Positions 32,965-40,853 of a stretch of DNA of 64,000 nucleotides are shown piece after piece. Under the pieces are notes generated by a model. That model saw nothing but the letters and a program-made list of their open reading frames with translations. It was not told the DNA's origin and made no database searches. Source of the DNA: Streptomyces sp. CB02009 (lineage in GTDB: Bacteria; Actinomycetota; Actinomycetes; Streptomycetales; Streptomycetaceae); assembly GCF_001905825.1 (NCBI RefSeq), contig NZ_LIVV01000002.1, positions 1,244,441 to 1,308,440 of the forward strand, read 5' to 3'. Every line of letters starts with the position of its first letter. Within the stretch, counting starts at the first letter, position 1. Both the position numbers and the translations under genes were made by a program.

Positions 32965-34470
32965 TCATGGGGCGGGGGCGAGAAGGGCCGCGGGCGCGGG
33001 GGGCAGGCGGCGCGGCACCCCGAGGGCGTCGAGCCGGGTCCGGTGGTGGCGGAGGCGCTCCTGGAAGCCCGGCCAGTCGTGGCGACCTGTCCAGACGACC
33101 TCGGCGAGTGCGCAGAGCCGGGGGAACGTGAGGTACTCGGCGTGCGCGGTGGTGGGTACGTACTCGGTCCACAGCTGCACCTGGGAACCGAGGACCTGGG
33201 CCGCCTCCTCCGGGCTCCAGTCCGCCGGAGCGGGCTCGTTGCCGTGCACGGTGCGCAGATCGACGACCTCCCCGGCCTGACCCGGCGGCTCGGCGGGACT
33301 TGCCGACTGGGGGTAGTCGAGGTAGGTGGTGCGGTGGGGCGCCATGACGACGCGGTGCCCGCGGCGGACGGCCGTACGGCCGTGGTCGGCGTCGCGCCAG
33401 GGCATCACGGTGAAGTACGGCGGGAGGTCGGCGCCGTTCTCGGTCCAGCTCAGCGGCAGCCGCCCCGCGTCGAGGAGGTGCCGGCCGATCCGTCCCATGA
33501 ACCAGCCGTGCAGGGCCGCGGGTCCCGGCAGGCCCTCCTCGGCGGCCCTTCGCCGCGCGGCGGGCGACTCGTGCCACTCGGTCGTGGGGCACTCCTCGCC
33601 GCCGATGTGCACGTACGGGGAGGGGAAGACGTCCATCACCTCGTCCAGGACGGTGCGGCAGAAGTCGAGCGCGCCGTCGTGGACACCGAGGATCGTGTCG
33701 CACACGCCCCACCGGTCCCAGACGTCATACGTACGGCCCGGATGGTTCCCGAGCTCGGGGTAGGCGGCGAGCGCGGCCCGGACGTGCCCTGGCATCTCGA
33801 TCTCGGGCAGGACGGTGACGCCGCGCTCCGCCGCGTACGCCACGAGGCCGGTGAGTTCGGTACGGGTGTAGGCACCGCCGTGCGGCTCTCCGCCGATCTC
33901 GGTGAGCCGGGGGAGCGCGGCGACCGGCATGCGCCAGCCCTGGTCGTCGGTGAGATGGAGATGGAGGACGTTGAGCTTGTGGAGCGCGAGGAGGTCCACG
34001 TACCGCCGGAGGTAGGAGACGGGGCGGAAGCGGCGGGCGACGTCGAGCATGGAGCCGCGCCACGGGAAGCGCGGGGTGTCGGTGATCTGCACACAGGGCA
34101 CGGACCACGCGACGCCGGCCACGGGTTCGGCGCGAAGGGCCTCCACGGGGAGCAGCTGGCGGAGGGTCTGGACGCCGGCGAGCAGCCCCTGCGGGCGGGC
34201 GGCCCGCAGCAGGACCCCCGCGGTGCCGACGGTGAGGCCGTACCCCTCCTCGCCGAGGCCGGTGAGGGCGCGGTCGAGCGCCAGGACGACGGAGCCGTCC
34301 GCACGGGCGGGCAGCGGCAGGCCGGTGGCCGGGGCGAGCAGGGTGCGCAGCAGTCCCGCCGCGCCTTCGGCGCCCGGTGAGACCTTGAGCGCGGTCGATT
34401 CGGTGAAGGTGAACGTGCCGGGCAGGAGCTGGATCTGGGTGGGTTCGGGGACGAGTCGGGGCTGGGGCAT
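32965..34470 (-). CDS. GH20 beta-N-acetylhexosaminidase, DasD-like, apparently cytoplasmic
   Basis: 501 residues, no signal peptide. Residues 1-125 are the GH20 N-terminal domain (RLVPEPTQIQLLPGTFTFTE; LLAGVQTLRQLLP). The TIM barrel starts with PRFPWRGSMLDVARRFRPVS, followed by LHKLNVLHLHLTDDQGWRMP and VTVLPEIEMPGHVRAALAAY. The catalytic pair appears as HIGGEE with Glu292-Glu293, where GH20 enzymes normally have Asp-Glu. The C-terminus has VQLWTEYV and FPRLCALAEVVWTG. It would release GlcNAc from imported chitobiose-type sugars. Located 9 bp after the second permease gene, as dasD follows dasC in Streptomyces. Confidence 0.9.
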   Translation of the reverse strand: MPQPRLVPEPTQIQLLPGTFTFTESTALKVSPGAEGAAGLLRTLLAPATGLPLPARADGSVVLALDRALTGLGEEGYGLTVGTAGVLLRAARPQGLLAGVQTLRQLLPVEALRAEPVAGVAWSVPCVQITDTPRFPWRGSMLDVARRFRPVSYLRRYVDLLALHKLNVLHLHLTDDQGWRMPVAALPRLTEIGGEPHGGAYTRTELTGLVAYAAERGVTVLPEIEMPGHVRAALAAYPELGNHPGRTYDVWDRWGVCDTILGVHDGALDFCRTVLDEVMDVFPSPYVHIGGEECPTTEWHESPAARRRAAEEGLPGPAALHGWFMGRIGRHLLDAGRLPLSWTENGADLPPYFTVMPWRDADHGRTAVRRGHRVVMAPHRTTYLDYPQSASPAEPPGQAGEVVDLRTVHGNEPAPADWSPEEAAQVLGSQVQLWTEYVPTTAHAEYLTFPRLCALAEVVWTGRHDWPGFQERLRHHRTRLDALGVPRRLPPAPAALLAPAP

Positions 34471-34479
34471 CGCGGTGCG

Positions 34480-35313
34480 TTATCCCTTCACGGCTCCGCC
34501 GGTCATTCCGGCGGCGACCCGGCCCTGCAGGACCAGGAAGAGGACGAGGACGGGCAGGGCGAAGAGGGTGGAGGCGGCCATGGTGGCCCCCCAGTCGGTG
34601 CCGAAGACGTTGGAGAAGGACGACAGCCAGACGGGCAGGGTCCGGTCGTCCTGGTTCTTGATGATGAGCATGTTGGCGAAGGCGAACTCGTTCCAGGCGG
34701 TGATGAAGCCGAAGAGCGAGGTCGCGAGCAGTCCGGGGGCCAGCAGGGGGAGCGTCACCCGGCGGAACGCGGCGGTGCGGGTGCACCCGTCGACCTGCGC
34801 GGCCTCCTCCAGTTCGGCCGGGACCGCCGCCAGGAACGAGCGGAGTGTCACGATGGTGAAGGGCAGGGTGACCATGAAGTAGATGAGGCTGAGGGTCGCG
34901 AGCCGGTCGAGCAGGTCGGCGTCCCGGGCGATCACGTACATCGGGATCAGCAGCGCTTCCCAGGGCGCCACCTGGGCGATGAACACCATGAGGATGAAGC
35001 CCCGTCGGCCGCGCCAGTTCATCCGGGCGACGGCGAACGCCGCGGCCAGCGCCACCACGAGGGCGAGCAGGACGCAACCGGCGGTCACGAGCAGGCTGTT
35101 GCGCCAGAAGGTCCAGAACCCGTCGGCGGCCACGGCGTTCCCGAAGTGCTCCAGGGTGAAGGAGACGGGCAGGAACCGCGGTGTCTCGGACTGGATGTCG
35201 GGGGTCGGCCGGAAGGCCGTGAGGACCATCCAGTACACCGGGAAGACGGCCAGGACGAAGACGAGCGCCGCCGCGGTGTTCAGGGGGAGTCGGCGCAGGA
35301 CGCGCGGTGTCAC
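34480..35313 (-). CDS. Sugar ABC transporter permease (DasC-like)
   Basis: 277 residues, six predicted spans starting with TAAALVFVLAVFPVYWMVLT. The EAA loop is ELEEAAQVDGCTRTAAFRRV, and the C-terminus is VAAGMTGGAVKG. GTG 35313 overlaps the stop of the first permease (GTGA). Part of the amino-sugar importer; no ATPase gene is present, so a shared MsiK-type ATPase is expected. Confidence 0.9.
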   Translation of the reverse strand: MTPRVLRRLPLNTAAALVFVLAVFPVYWMVLTAFRPTPDIQSETPRFLPVSFTLEHFGNAVAADGFWTFWRNSLLVTAGCVLLALVVALAAAFAVARMNWRGRRGFILMVFIAQVAPWEALLIPMYVIARDADLLDRLATLSLIYFMVTLPFTIVTLRSFLAAVPAELEEAAQVDGCTRTAAFRRVTLPLLAPGLLATSLFGFITAWNEFAFANMLIIKNQDDRTLPVWLSSFSNVFGTDWGATMAASTLFALPVLVLFLVLQGRVAAGMTGGAVKG

Positions 35314-36233
35314 CGGTCGGCCTCCTGTCGGAGTATCTGGCGGAAGTAGGCGATCAGCACGGCCACGAGGAGGAGGACGGTGAGGGTGGACACGGCGGCC
35401 CCGAGGTCGTAGCGGTGCAGGGACTGGGCCACCCGGTAGGCGTAGACGGGCAGGGTGGTCGTCGCCTCGCCCGGCCCGCCCTTGGTCACCGCCCAGATCT
35501 GCGCGAAGCAGCGGAACACCCAGATGACCTCCAGGCAGAGGACGAGGCCGAAGATCGGGCGCAGCAGGGGAAGGGTGATCGAGCGGAAGATCCGCCAGCC
35601 CCCCGCCCCGTCGAGCCGGGCCGACTCGTACAGCTCGGCGGGGACGGTCAGCAGCGCCGAGTGCAGCGTGATCGCGGCGAACGGCACCGACTGCCAGACC
35701 ACCAGCAGGACCAGCACGGTGAACGCCGCGGGCCCGTCCGCCAGCCACGAGTACCCCTCGAAGGACTCGAACCCGAGCCGTACGAGGACCCAGTTGACGA
35801 CCCCGAGCCGGGAGGCGAAGAGCCACTGGAAGACGGTCGTGGTGGCGATGACCGGGCTGGCCCACGCGAGGACCAGACCCGTCGTCACCAGGACGCGCAT
35901 CCGCCGGCCGAGCCGCTGCATCATCAGGGCGACCAGCGTGCCGATCACCATGATCAGCACGACGTTGACCAGGGTCCACCAGAAGGTGCGCCGGACGACC
36001 TCCCAGAACTCGGGGTCGGCGAGCACGGTCCGGTAGTTGCGGAACCCCGCGAACGCGGCGTCGCCACGGATGAGTTCACCCAGGCCGTACTCCTGGAAGG
36101 AGATCAGCACATTGCGGACGAAGGGGTATCCGAGGAGGAGCAGACCGCCGAGGACGGTGGGGGCGACCAGGAGGTAGGGCCAGAAGGCGGCTCGGCGCGA
36201 CCGGTCGGGGAGCCGCAGGGAGGGGCCGCTCAC
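35310..36233 (-). CDS. Sugar ABC transporter permease (DasB-like)
   Basis: 307 residues, six predicted spans beginning with AFWPYLLVAPTVLGGLLLLG. The EAA loop is ELYESARLDGAGGWRIFRSI, with Ala replaced by Ser in the motif. The segment GGPGEATTTLPVYAYRVAQS is typical of MalF-type permeases. GTG 36233 overlaps the stop of the binding-protein gene (GTGA). Confidence 0.9.
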   Translation of the reverse strand: MSGPSLRLPDRSRRAAFWPYLLVAPTVLGGLLLLGYPFVRNVLISFQEYGLGELIRGDAAFAGFRNYRTVLADPEFWEVVRRTFWWTLVNVVLIMVIGTLVALMMQRLGRRMRVLVTTGLVLAWASPVIATTTVFQWLFASRLGVVNWVLVRLGFESFEGYSWLADGPAAFTVLVLLVVWQSVPFAAITLHSALLTVPAELYESARLDGAGGWRIFRSITLPLLRPIFGLVLCLEVIWVFRCFAQIWAVTKGGPGEATTTLPVYAYRVAQSLHRYDLGAAVSTLTVLLLVAVLIAYFRQILRQEADR

Positions 36234-37489
36234 GAGCCGAGGGTCTTGGTGATGCTCTGCGAGGCGGTCGCGGCTGCCTGTGCGGGATCGGTGCCGGTGA
36301 GCACGGCGGTCATGTACTGCTTGATCGGGTTGGTGGCCTCGACGGCCGCCCACTGCGGGGAGTTCGGTGTCGCCCGGCCCTGCGCCGCGCCCGCGGCCAT
36401 GGCGGCCGTCCCCGCGTCGTCCTGGATCACCCGGGCGAGCGAGGTGCGGTTGGGCACGTAGCTCATGGTTCTGGCCATGTCCGTCTGCCACTTCTCGCCC
36501 GCGAGCGCCTTGACCACCTCGTACGCGGCGTCGGGGTGGGTCGACGCCTCGGGGACGATGAGGTCGGATCCGCCGGTGAAGACCGCGCCGGGCTTCCCCG
36601 CGGTCTTGCCGGGGATCGGGAAGAAGCCGAGCTTGCCCTTGAGTGCGGGGTTGATCTCCTCGACGATCTTCGCGCCGCCGGGTACGGCGATGATCTGGGC
36701 GACCTCGCCCTTGGCGAAGACCTCGGCCTGCGGGGGCTTGGCCTCGTCGGAGTCCTTGGGTCCCTTGCCGAGGGCCTGGAGCTGCCGGTAGAAGTCCATG
36801 CCGGCGCGCGCCTGGGACGTGTCGAGAGCGCCCTTCCACGCGGACCCGTCCTTGACCGCGAGGTCGCCGCCCTCCTCCCAGATGAAGCCCGAGAGGGTGT
36901 ACCAGTTCTGGCCGGGCAGGTAGATGCCCTGGGTTCTGCCCCGGTTGAGCTTCGCGGTGACGGCGAGCCACTCGGCCTGGGTCTTCGGGGGCGTGGTGAC
37001 GCCCGCGCGGGCGAACAGGTCCTTGTGGTAGATCACCACCCGGTTGGCCGCGTACCAGGGGATGCCGTACTGCTTGCCGTCGACCTTCCCCGGCTCGGCG
37101 AGGCCCGGCAGCCAGTCCGCGCCGTTCAGCTCGGCCGTCCTGTCGCTGAGGTCGAGGACGCCGCCGCTCGCCGCGTACTGCGCGATCTGGGTGTTGCCGA
37201 CCTCGATGACGTCCGGGGCGTCCTTGCTGGCGAGGGCGGCGGTGACCTTCTCGCCTATGCCGTCCCACTCCTGGATCTGGATGTCGAGGTCGATGTCCTC
37301 GTGCTCGGCCTCGAAGCCGGTGCGGAAGCGGTCGAGGAAGGCGTCGGTGACGCTGTCCTTCATGATCCATACGGTGACCTTCTCCGGTCCGCCGGAGGCC
37401 TTCGGGTCGCCCGATCCGCCACAGGCCGTGGCGGTGAGGGCGACGGCCGCCGCGAGGGCGACGGAGCCGGCGAGGGGACGAGTCTTCAC
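36230..37489 (-). CDS. ABC transporter substrate-binding lipoprotein, DasA-like (amino-sugar oligomers)
   Basis: 419 residues. Signal peptide with lipobox T-A-C and Cys23. The mature protein has several features I associate with the chitobiose-binding DasA family: IQEWDGIGEKVTAALASKDA, PDVIEVGNTQIAQYAASGG, KQYGIPWYAANRVVIYHKDL, IYLPGQNWY and NPIKQYMTAVLTGTDPA. Together with two permeases, a GH20 enzyme and divergent GntR/UTRA regulators this is a das-type locus. GTG 37489 is preferred to GTG 37495 because GAGG lies 5 nt before it. Ligand is inferred as GlcNAc oligomers; other aminosugar glycans are possible. Confidence 0.85.
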   Translation of the reverse strand: MKTRPLAGSVALAAAVALTATACGGSGDPKASGGPEKVTVWIMKDSVTDAFLDRFRTGFEAEHEDIDLDIQIQEWDGIGEKVTAALASKDAPDVIEVGNTQIAQYAASGGVLDLSDRTAELNGADWLPGLAEPGKVDGKQYGIPWYAANRVVIYHKDLFARAGVTTPPKTQAEWLAVTAKLNRGRTQGIYLPGQNWYTLSGFIWEEGGDLAVKDGSAWKGALDTSQARAGMDFYRQLQALGKGPKDSDEAKPPQAEVFAKGEVAQIIAVPGGAKIVEEINPALKGKLGFFPIPGKTAGKPGAVFTGGSDLIVPEASTHPDAAYEVVKALAGEKWQTDMARTMSYVPNRTSLARVIQDDAGTAAMAAGAAQGRATPNSPQWAAVEATNPIKQYMTAVLTGTDPAQAAATASQSITKTLGS

Positions 37490-37507
37490 GGGCACCTCGA
37501 TGAATGG

Positions 37508-37542
37508 TTGACCAATTGGTCAAGTGGTCAGGTGTGTGACCA
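37508..37542. promoter_or_regulatory. Overlapping GntR-type palindromic operators upstream of the das-like operon
   Basis: TTGACCAATTGGTCAA at 37508-37523 is a perfect 16-bp palindrome. Next to it TGGTCA (37525-37530) and TGACCA (37537-37542) form another perfect inverted repeat with a 6-bp spacer. The sites lie 20-55 bp upstream of the DasA-like start codon. The ACTGGTC/GACCAGT type half-site resembles DasR-responsive elements, fitting control by the two adjacent GntR/UTRA regulators. Confidence 0.65.
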
Positions 37543-37623
37543 GAAGGTGGCACGGCCGGGGTGAGTCGTCAATCCCTTGAAAAACATGGGTTGTTCACCG
37601 GGTATCAGGTCAACAGGTCCGGC

Positions 37624-37650
37624 TAGTATCGGATTTACCAGTTGACCAGT
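37624..37650 (+). promoter_or_regulatory. GntR promoter region: TAGTAT -10-like hexamer and ACCAGT direct repeat
   Basis: TAGTAT at 37624-37629 could be a -10 element for the plus-strand regulators. ACCAGT occurs at 37637-37642 and 37645-37650; the second copy is inside GTTGACCAGT, sharing the TTGACCA half-site of the operator at 37508. Suggests autoregulation. I could not identify a good -35 hexamer. Confidence 0.4.
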
Positions 37651-37654
37651 CGGA

Positions 37655-38452
37655 ATGAGGGTGGGTGGCGTGAAAGTGGGTGGCATGAAAGACGGCTCCT
37701 CCAGCGGGGTGCTGAAGAGGGAACGGGTACGGGAGCACCTGCTGGGCCTGATCGAGGCGGGCGGCCCCGGCGACCCGATCCCCTCCGAGCGCACGCTCTG
37801 CGCCACCCTCGGCGTCTCCCGGCCCACCCTGCGGGCGGCGGTCGACGAACTCGTCGCCACCGGCGCGCTGGTACGGGAGCACGGCCGCGGCATGTTCGTC
37901 GCCCCCGCCAAGATCACCCAGCGGCTCGCCCCGGACGACGCGGCCTTCACCGTCCCCCGCGCGTCCGGCACCTGGTCCAGCACCGTCCTGGAGTCCGCCA
38001 CGGTCCAGGCCGGGGCCCGCATCGGCCGCAGGCTCCGCCTCTCGCCCGCCGCCGAACTGCTCTACGTCGCCCGTCTCCGCCTGGTCGACGGCTCACCCAT
38101 GGCCATCGAGCACCTGCACATCCCTGCGGACCTGGTCGGCGCCGCGCTCACCCCGGAGGAGCTCGAGGCGGGCGACCTCTACGACCATCTGCGGGAGCAC
38201 CACCGGGTCCACGTCCAGGAGGCCACCCAGTCGATCGAACCGACCGTCGTCAGCGAGGACGAGGCCGCGCTCCTCGACGTCCCCGTCCTCTCGCCCGCCC
38301 TGCTCATCGAACGCCTCACCCTGGACACCGCGGGCCGCCCCGTCGAGTACGTCCACTCGGTCTACCGCGGCGACCGCTACCGCATCGTCTCCCGCCTCGA
38401 CTTCACCCGCGACGGCCTCGTGACCTCCTCCACGGAGGGGGATGCATACTGA
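37655..38452 (+). CDS. GntR-family regulator with UTRA domain, copy 1 (DasR-like)
   Basis: 265 residues. Winged-helix GntR domain at about residues 20-85 (RERVREHLLGLIEAGGPGDP; SERTLCATLGVSRPTLRAAV) followed by a UTRA ligand-binding domain (AELLYVARLRLVDGSPMAIE; SVYRGDRYRIVSRL). HutC/DasR-type members sense sugar phosphates such as GlcN-6-P. Divergent from the DasA-like importer. ATG 37655 is annotated; ATG 37685 is a plausible later start because the extra 10 residues (Gly/Val/Lys) look non-conserved. The end overlaps the spacer before copy 2 and both are probably one transcript. Confidence 0.88.
   Translation: MRVGGVKVGGMKDGSSSGVLKRERVREHLLGLIEAGGPGDPIPSERTLCATLGVSRPTLRAAVDELVATGALVREHGRGMFVAPAKITQRLAPDDAAFTVPRASGTWSSTVLESATVQAGARIGRRLRLSPAAELLYVARLRLVDGSPMAIEHLHIPADLVGAALTPEELEAGDLYDHLREHHRVHVQEATQSIEPTVVSEDEAALLDVPVLSPALLIERLTLDTAGRPVEYVHSVYRGDRYRIVSRLDFTRDGLVTSSTEGDAY
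37790..37864 (+). repeat. 75-bp perfect direct repeat, copy A (pair at 38572-38646)
   Basis: Identical to 38572-38646 with an offset of 782 bp. It covers the recognition-helix part of the GntR domain in both regulators. Perfect identity including third codon positions contrasts with many synonymous differences outside it, pointing to gene conversion or very strong constraint. Confidence 0.95.
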
Positions 38453-38487
38453 CCCGCAGCGGAACGGCGCACGGGGGAGTGGACGGC

Positions 38488-39252
38488 ATGGAGCTGAAGC
38501 GGGAGCGGGTACGGGAACACCTCCTGACCGTGATCGAGAGCCGCCGCCCCGGCGACGCCATCCCGTCCGAACGCACGCTCTGCGCCACCCTCGGCGTCTC
38601 CCGGCCCACCCTGCGGGCGGCGGTCGACGAACTCGTCGCCACCGGCCTGCTGGTACGCGAGCACGGCCGCGGCATGTTCGTCGCACCGGACAAGATCACC
38701 CAGGAGCTGGTCGCCGAGCACCGGGCGGCGGACGCGCCCCGGAGCCGCGGCGACTGGACGAGCGGGGTGCTCGCCCTCCGCACCGTACGGGCCGGGGCCC
38801 GCATCGGCCGCAGACTGGCGATCTCCCCCGCGGCGGAAGTCGTCCACGTGACGCGCCTCCGCCACGTCGACGGCGCCCCGATCGCCCTGGAACACCTGCA
38901 CGTCCCGGCCGACCTGGTCCCCGGTCTCACCGCGGCCGACATGGAGGGCGGCTTCTACGCCCATCTGCGGGAGCGGCGCGGCGTCCGGCCTGCCCACGCG
39001 GTCCAGTCGATCGAGCCGACCGTGCTGAGCGAGGAGGAAGCGGCCCTGCTCGACGTACCGGTCCTGTCGCCCGCCCTCCTCTTCGACCGGATCACCTCCG
39101 ACGCGCACGGCAGGCCCGTCGAGTACGTCCGCTCCCTCTACCGCGGCGACCGCTACCGCATCGTCTCCCGTCTCGCCCTCGGCGACGGCGCGCCCGGCGA
39201 CCCGGCGGCGGACGCGGCGCGGGGCGGGACATGGTGGGGGACGGTGGAGTGA
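38488..39252 (+). CDS. GntR-family regulator with UTRA domain, copy 2 (tandem duplicate)
   Basis: 254 residues, the usual DasR length. Same architecture as copy 1: RERVREHLLTVIESRRPGDA, SERTLCATLGVSRPTLRAAV, then UTRA with AEVVHVTRLRHVDGAPIALE and SLYRGDRYRIVSRL. A 75-bp stretch (38572-38646) is identical to 37790-37864 of copy 1 while flanking sequence has diverged. ATG 38488 follows GGGGGAG by 8 nt. The C-terminal 20 residues (Gly/Ala/Asp rich) have no counterpart in copy 1. Divergence in the ligand domain suggests different effectors or fine tuning. Confidence 0.9.
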   Translation: MELKRERVREHLLTVIESRRPGDAIPSERTLCATLGVSRPTLRAAVDELVATGLLVREHGRGMFVAPDKITQELVAEHRAADAPRSRGDWTSGVLALRTVRAGARIGRRLAISPAAEVVHVTRLRHVDGAPIALEHLHVPADLVPGLTAADMEGGFYAHLRERRGVRPAHAVQSIEPTVLSEEEAALLDVPVLSPALLFDRITSDAHGRPVEYVRSLYRGDRYRIVSRLALGDGAPGDPAADAARGGTWWGTVE

Positions 39253-39259
39253 CGGACGC

Positions 39260-39457
39260 TCATCCGGTGCGCCGGGTGAGCAGGACCCGGGTGAGCACGT
39301 CACGGGTGAGGGCGAGGTGGGACTCCTCGGGATGCGTGGTCAACCGGATCCTGACCCACGCCTCGTCGAGACTCACCCCGGACGTCCGGGAGAGCCTCCT
39401 GGCCTGCCAGGAGGTGATGGGGGACCAGATCCAGCGACGTCGTCCGAGCTGCTTCAT
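39260..39457 (-). CDS. Small hypothetical protein (65 aa)
   Basis: 65 residues, basic, from MKQLGRRRWIWSPITSWQAR to LTRVLLTRRTG. Codon third positions are strongly GC-biased in this frame, which favours coding. No clear ribosome site precedes ATG 39457, and no known domain is seen. It converges on the GntR copy 2 gene with a 7-bp gap. Confidence 0.45.
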   Translation of the reverse strand: MKQLGRRRWIWSPITSWQARRLSRTSGVSLDEAWVRIRLTTHPEESHLALTRDVLTRVLLTRRTG

Positions 39458-39504
39458 GCGGTGATCAACGAGACGGCGACCAGGATGAAATCACCCGAAA
39501 AGGG

Positions 39505-39795
39505 CTAAAGCGGGGTGTCTCCTGGGGTGCGCCGGGCCGGCGGGAGCGGAGACCGGTGGGCGGGGCGCACGCGGCACCGCCAGTACCAGTCACCGACGAG
39601 ATCGTGCCGCACTCCGCCGTCCCGCAGGACGACGAGCGCGCCGCCCTCGAACCGCAGTCGGTCGCCCGCGGCGAGGAAGAGCGGAGAAGCCGGCTCGAAG
39701 GTGTAGCCGTCGTCGTGCTCGAGCGCGTCCACGAGGACCGCCCGCGGAAGCGGCGTACTGCCGTCGGCGATGAGGCGCATGCCGGGAAGTGTCAC
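39505..39795 (-). CDS. Small uncharacterised protein coupled to the LLM oxidoreductase
   Basis: 96 residues. GTG 39795 overlaps the stop of the upstream oxidoreductase gene as GTGA, which supports both the gene and this start; an internal ATG at 39780 is the alternative. The sequence looks like a compact beta-rich protein (PLFLAAGDRLRFEGGALVVL; GDWYWRCRV) with a basic Pro/Arg tail. No function can be assigned. Confidence 0.65.
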   Translation of the reverse strand: MTLPGMRLIADGSTPLPRAVLVDALEHDDGYTFEPASPLFLAAGDRLRFEGGALVVLRDGGVRHDLVGDWYWRCRVRPAHRSPLPPARRTPGDTPL

Positions 39796-40748
39796 ACGCG
39801 CCGGCCCGCCGACGGGATGGAGTTACGGTGCGGACCGGGCAGCAGAGCGGGGGCGAGCTCGCGCCACTGGCGCTCCGGCAGCGCGGCCGGGTCGGCCGTC
39901 AGTACCTGCACGCAGACGTGGTCGGCCCCGGCGTCGAGGTGCTGTCGCACGCGTCGTACGGCGGCGTCCGTGTCGCCGTACGCGACGATCGCGTCCACCA
40001 GCCGACGGCTCGGCCCCCCGGCGAGGTCCTCGTCGCCGAACCCGAGTCTGCGCATGTTGGCCGCCTGGTGCGGGGCGGCCGTGATGTACATGGCGACGTG
40101 AGCCGTGGCCAGTTCCCGCGCCCGGTCGACGTCCGTGTCCAGGACGACGGCCTGCTCGACCCCGAGAAAGGCCTCGGGCCCCATGATCCGCCGGGCCCGC
40201 GCCGTGTGCTCCACCGGCACGAAGTACGGGTGCGCACCCCAGGTGCGTGCGGCGGCGAGCTCCAGCATCCTGGGGCCGAGGGCCGCCAGGACGCGGCGCG
40301 GAGCCGGGTCCGGAACCGGACCGTGGGCGGGTGCCGCGTCCAGGGCGTCCAGGTAGGAGCGCATCGTGGTCACCGCCTTGCCCCGGGTCGGTACGGGGAA
40401 CCCGTCGACGTGGTGCACGGTGTCGTCGACCCGGTGGCCGCCGAGGCCCAGCAGGTACCGCCCGGGGAACGCCTCGCCGAGCGTGCGCTCCGCCGCGGCG
40501 AGGGAGATCGGCTCCCGGTAGGCGATGTTGGCGATGCCCGACGCGACGGTGATCCGGCGGGTCGCCGCCAGCAGCAGCCACGCCTGGCCGACCGTGTCGC
40601 GGCCGTACGCCTCGCCGTACCAGATGGCCCCGTATCCCAGCTCCTCCAGCTCGGCGGCCGATTCGCGCACCCGCCCGGCGGGGTGCCCCTCGTACGCCAT
40701 GGTCCAGATCCCGACCTCGCCGAACGCGGACCGTGCGACGTCTGTCAT
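39792..40748 (-). CDS. LLM-class F420-dependent oxidoreductase
   Basis: 318 residues, luciferase-like TIM barrel. N-terminus FGEVGIWTMAYEGHPAGRVR, then LEELGYGAIWYGEAYGRDTV, AATRRITVASGIANIAYREP and FPGRYLLGLGGHRVDDTVHH are typical of a Mycobacterium/Streptomyces LLM subfamily that uses F420. The C-terminal DHVCVQVLTADPAALP fits as well. Substrate unknown. Divergent from a TetR gene with twin operators between, so probably induced by the TetR ligand; a detoxification role is plausible. ATG 40748 follows GAGGAGTG. Confidence 0.85.
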   Translation of the reverse strand: MTDVARSAFGEVGIWTMAYEGHPAGRVRESAAELEELGYGAIWYGEAYGRDTVGQAWLLLAATRRITVASGIANIAYREPISLAAAERTLGEAFPGRYLLGLGGHRVDDTVHHVDGFPVPTRGKAVTTMRSYLDALDAAPAHGPVPDPAPRRVLAALGPRMLELAAARTWGAHPYFVPVEHTARARRIMGPEAFLGVEQAVVLDTDVDRARELATAHVAMYITAAPHQAANMRRLGFGDEDLAGGPSRRLVDAIVAYGDTDAAVRRVRQHLDAGADHVCVQVLTADPAALPERQWRELAPALLPGPHRNSIPSAGRRV

Positions 40749-40772
40749 CGAGCACTCCTCGTGAAGGCAAAG

Positions 40773-40821
40773 CGGAGAGGTTCTCCGTTTGGCGGACGCT
40801 ACGATACGGAGAAGGTCTCCG
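40773..40821. promoter_or_regulatory. Twin TetR-type operators CGGAGA-N3-TCTCCG with a -10-like hexamer
   Basis: Perfect inverted repeats at 40773-40787 (centre GGT) and 40807-40821 (centre AGG), each followed by TTTGGC, centres 34 bp apart. TACGAT at 40800-40805, between them, is a good -10 for the plus-strand TetR gene. Both sites lie in the 105-bp gap between the LLM oxidoreductase and TetR genes, so one repressor could control both directions. Confidence 0.8.
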
Positions 40822-40853
40822 TTTGGCTACGGGGAATGTCGAGAGGCAGGACG

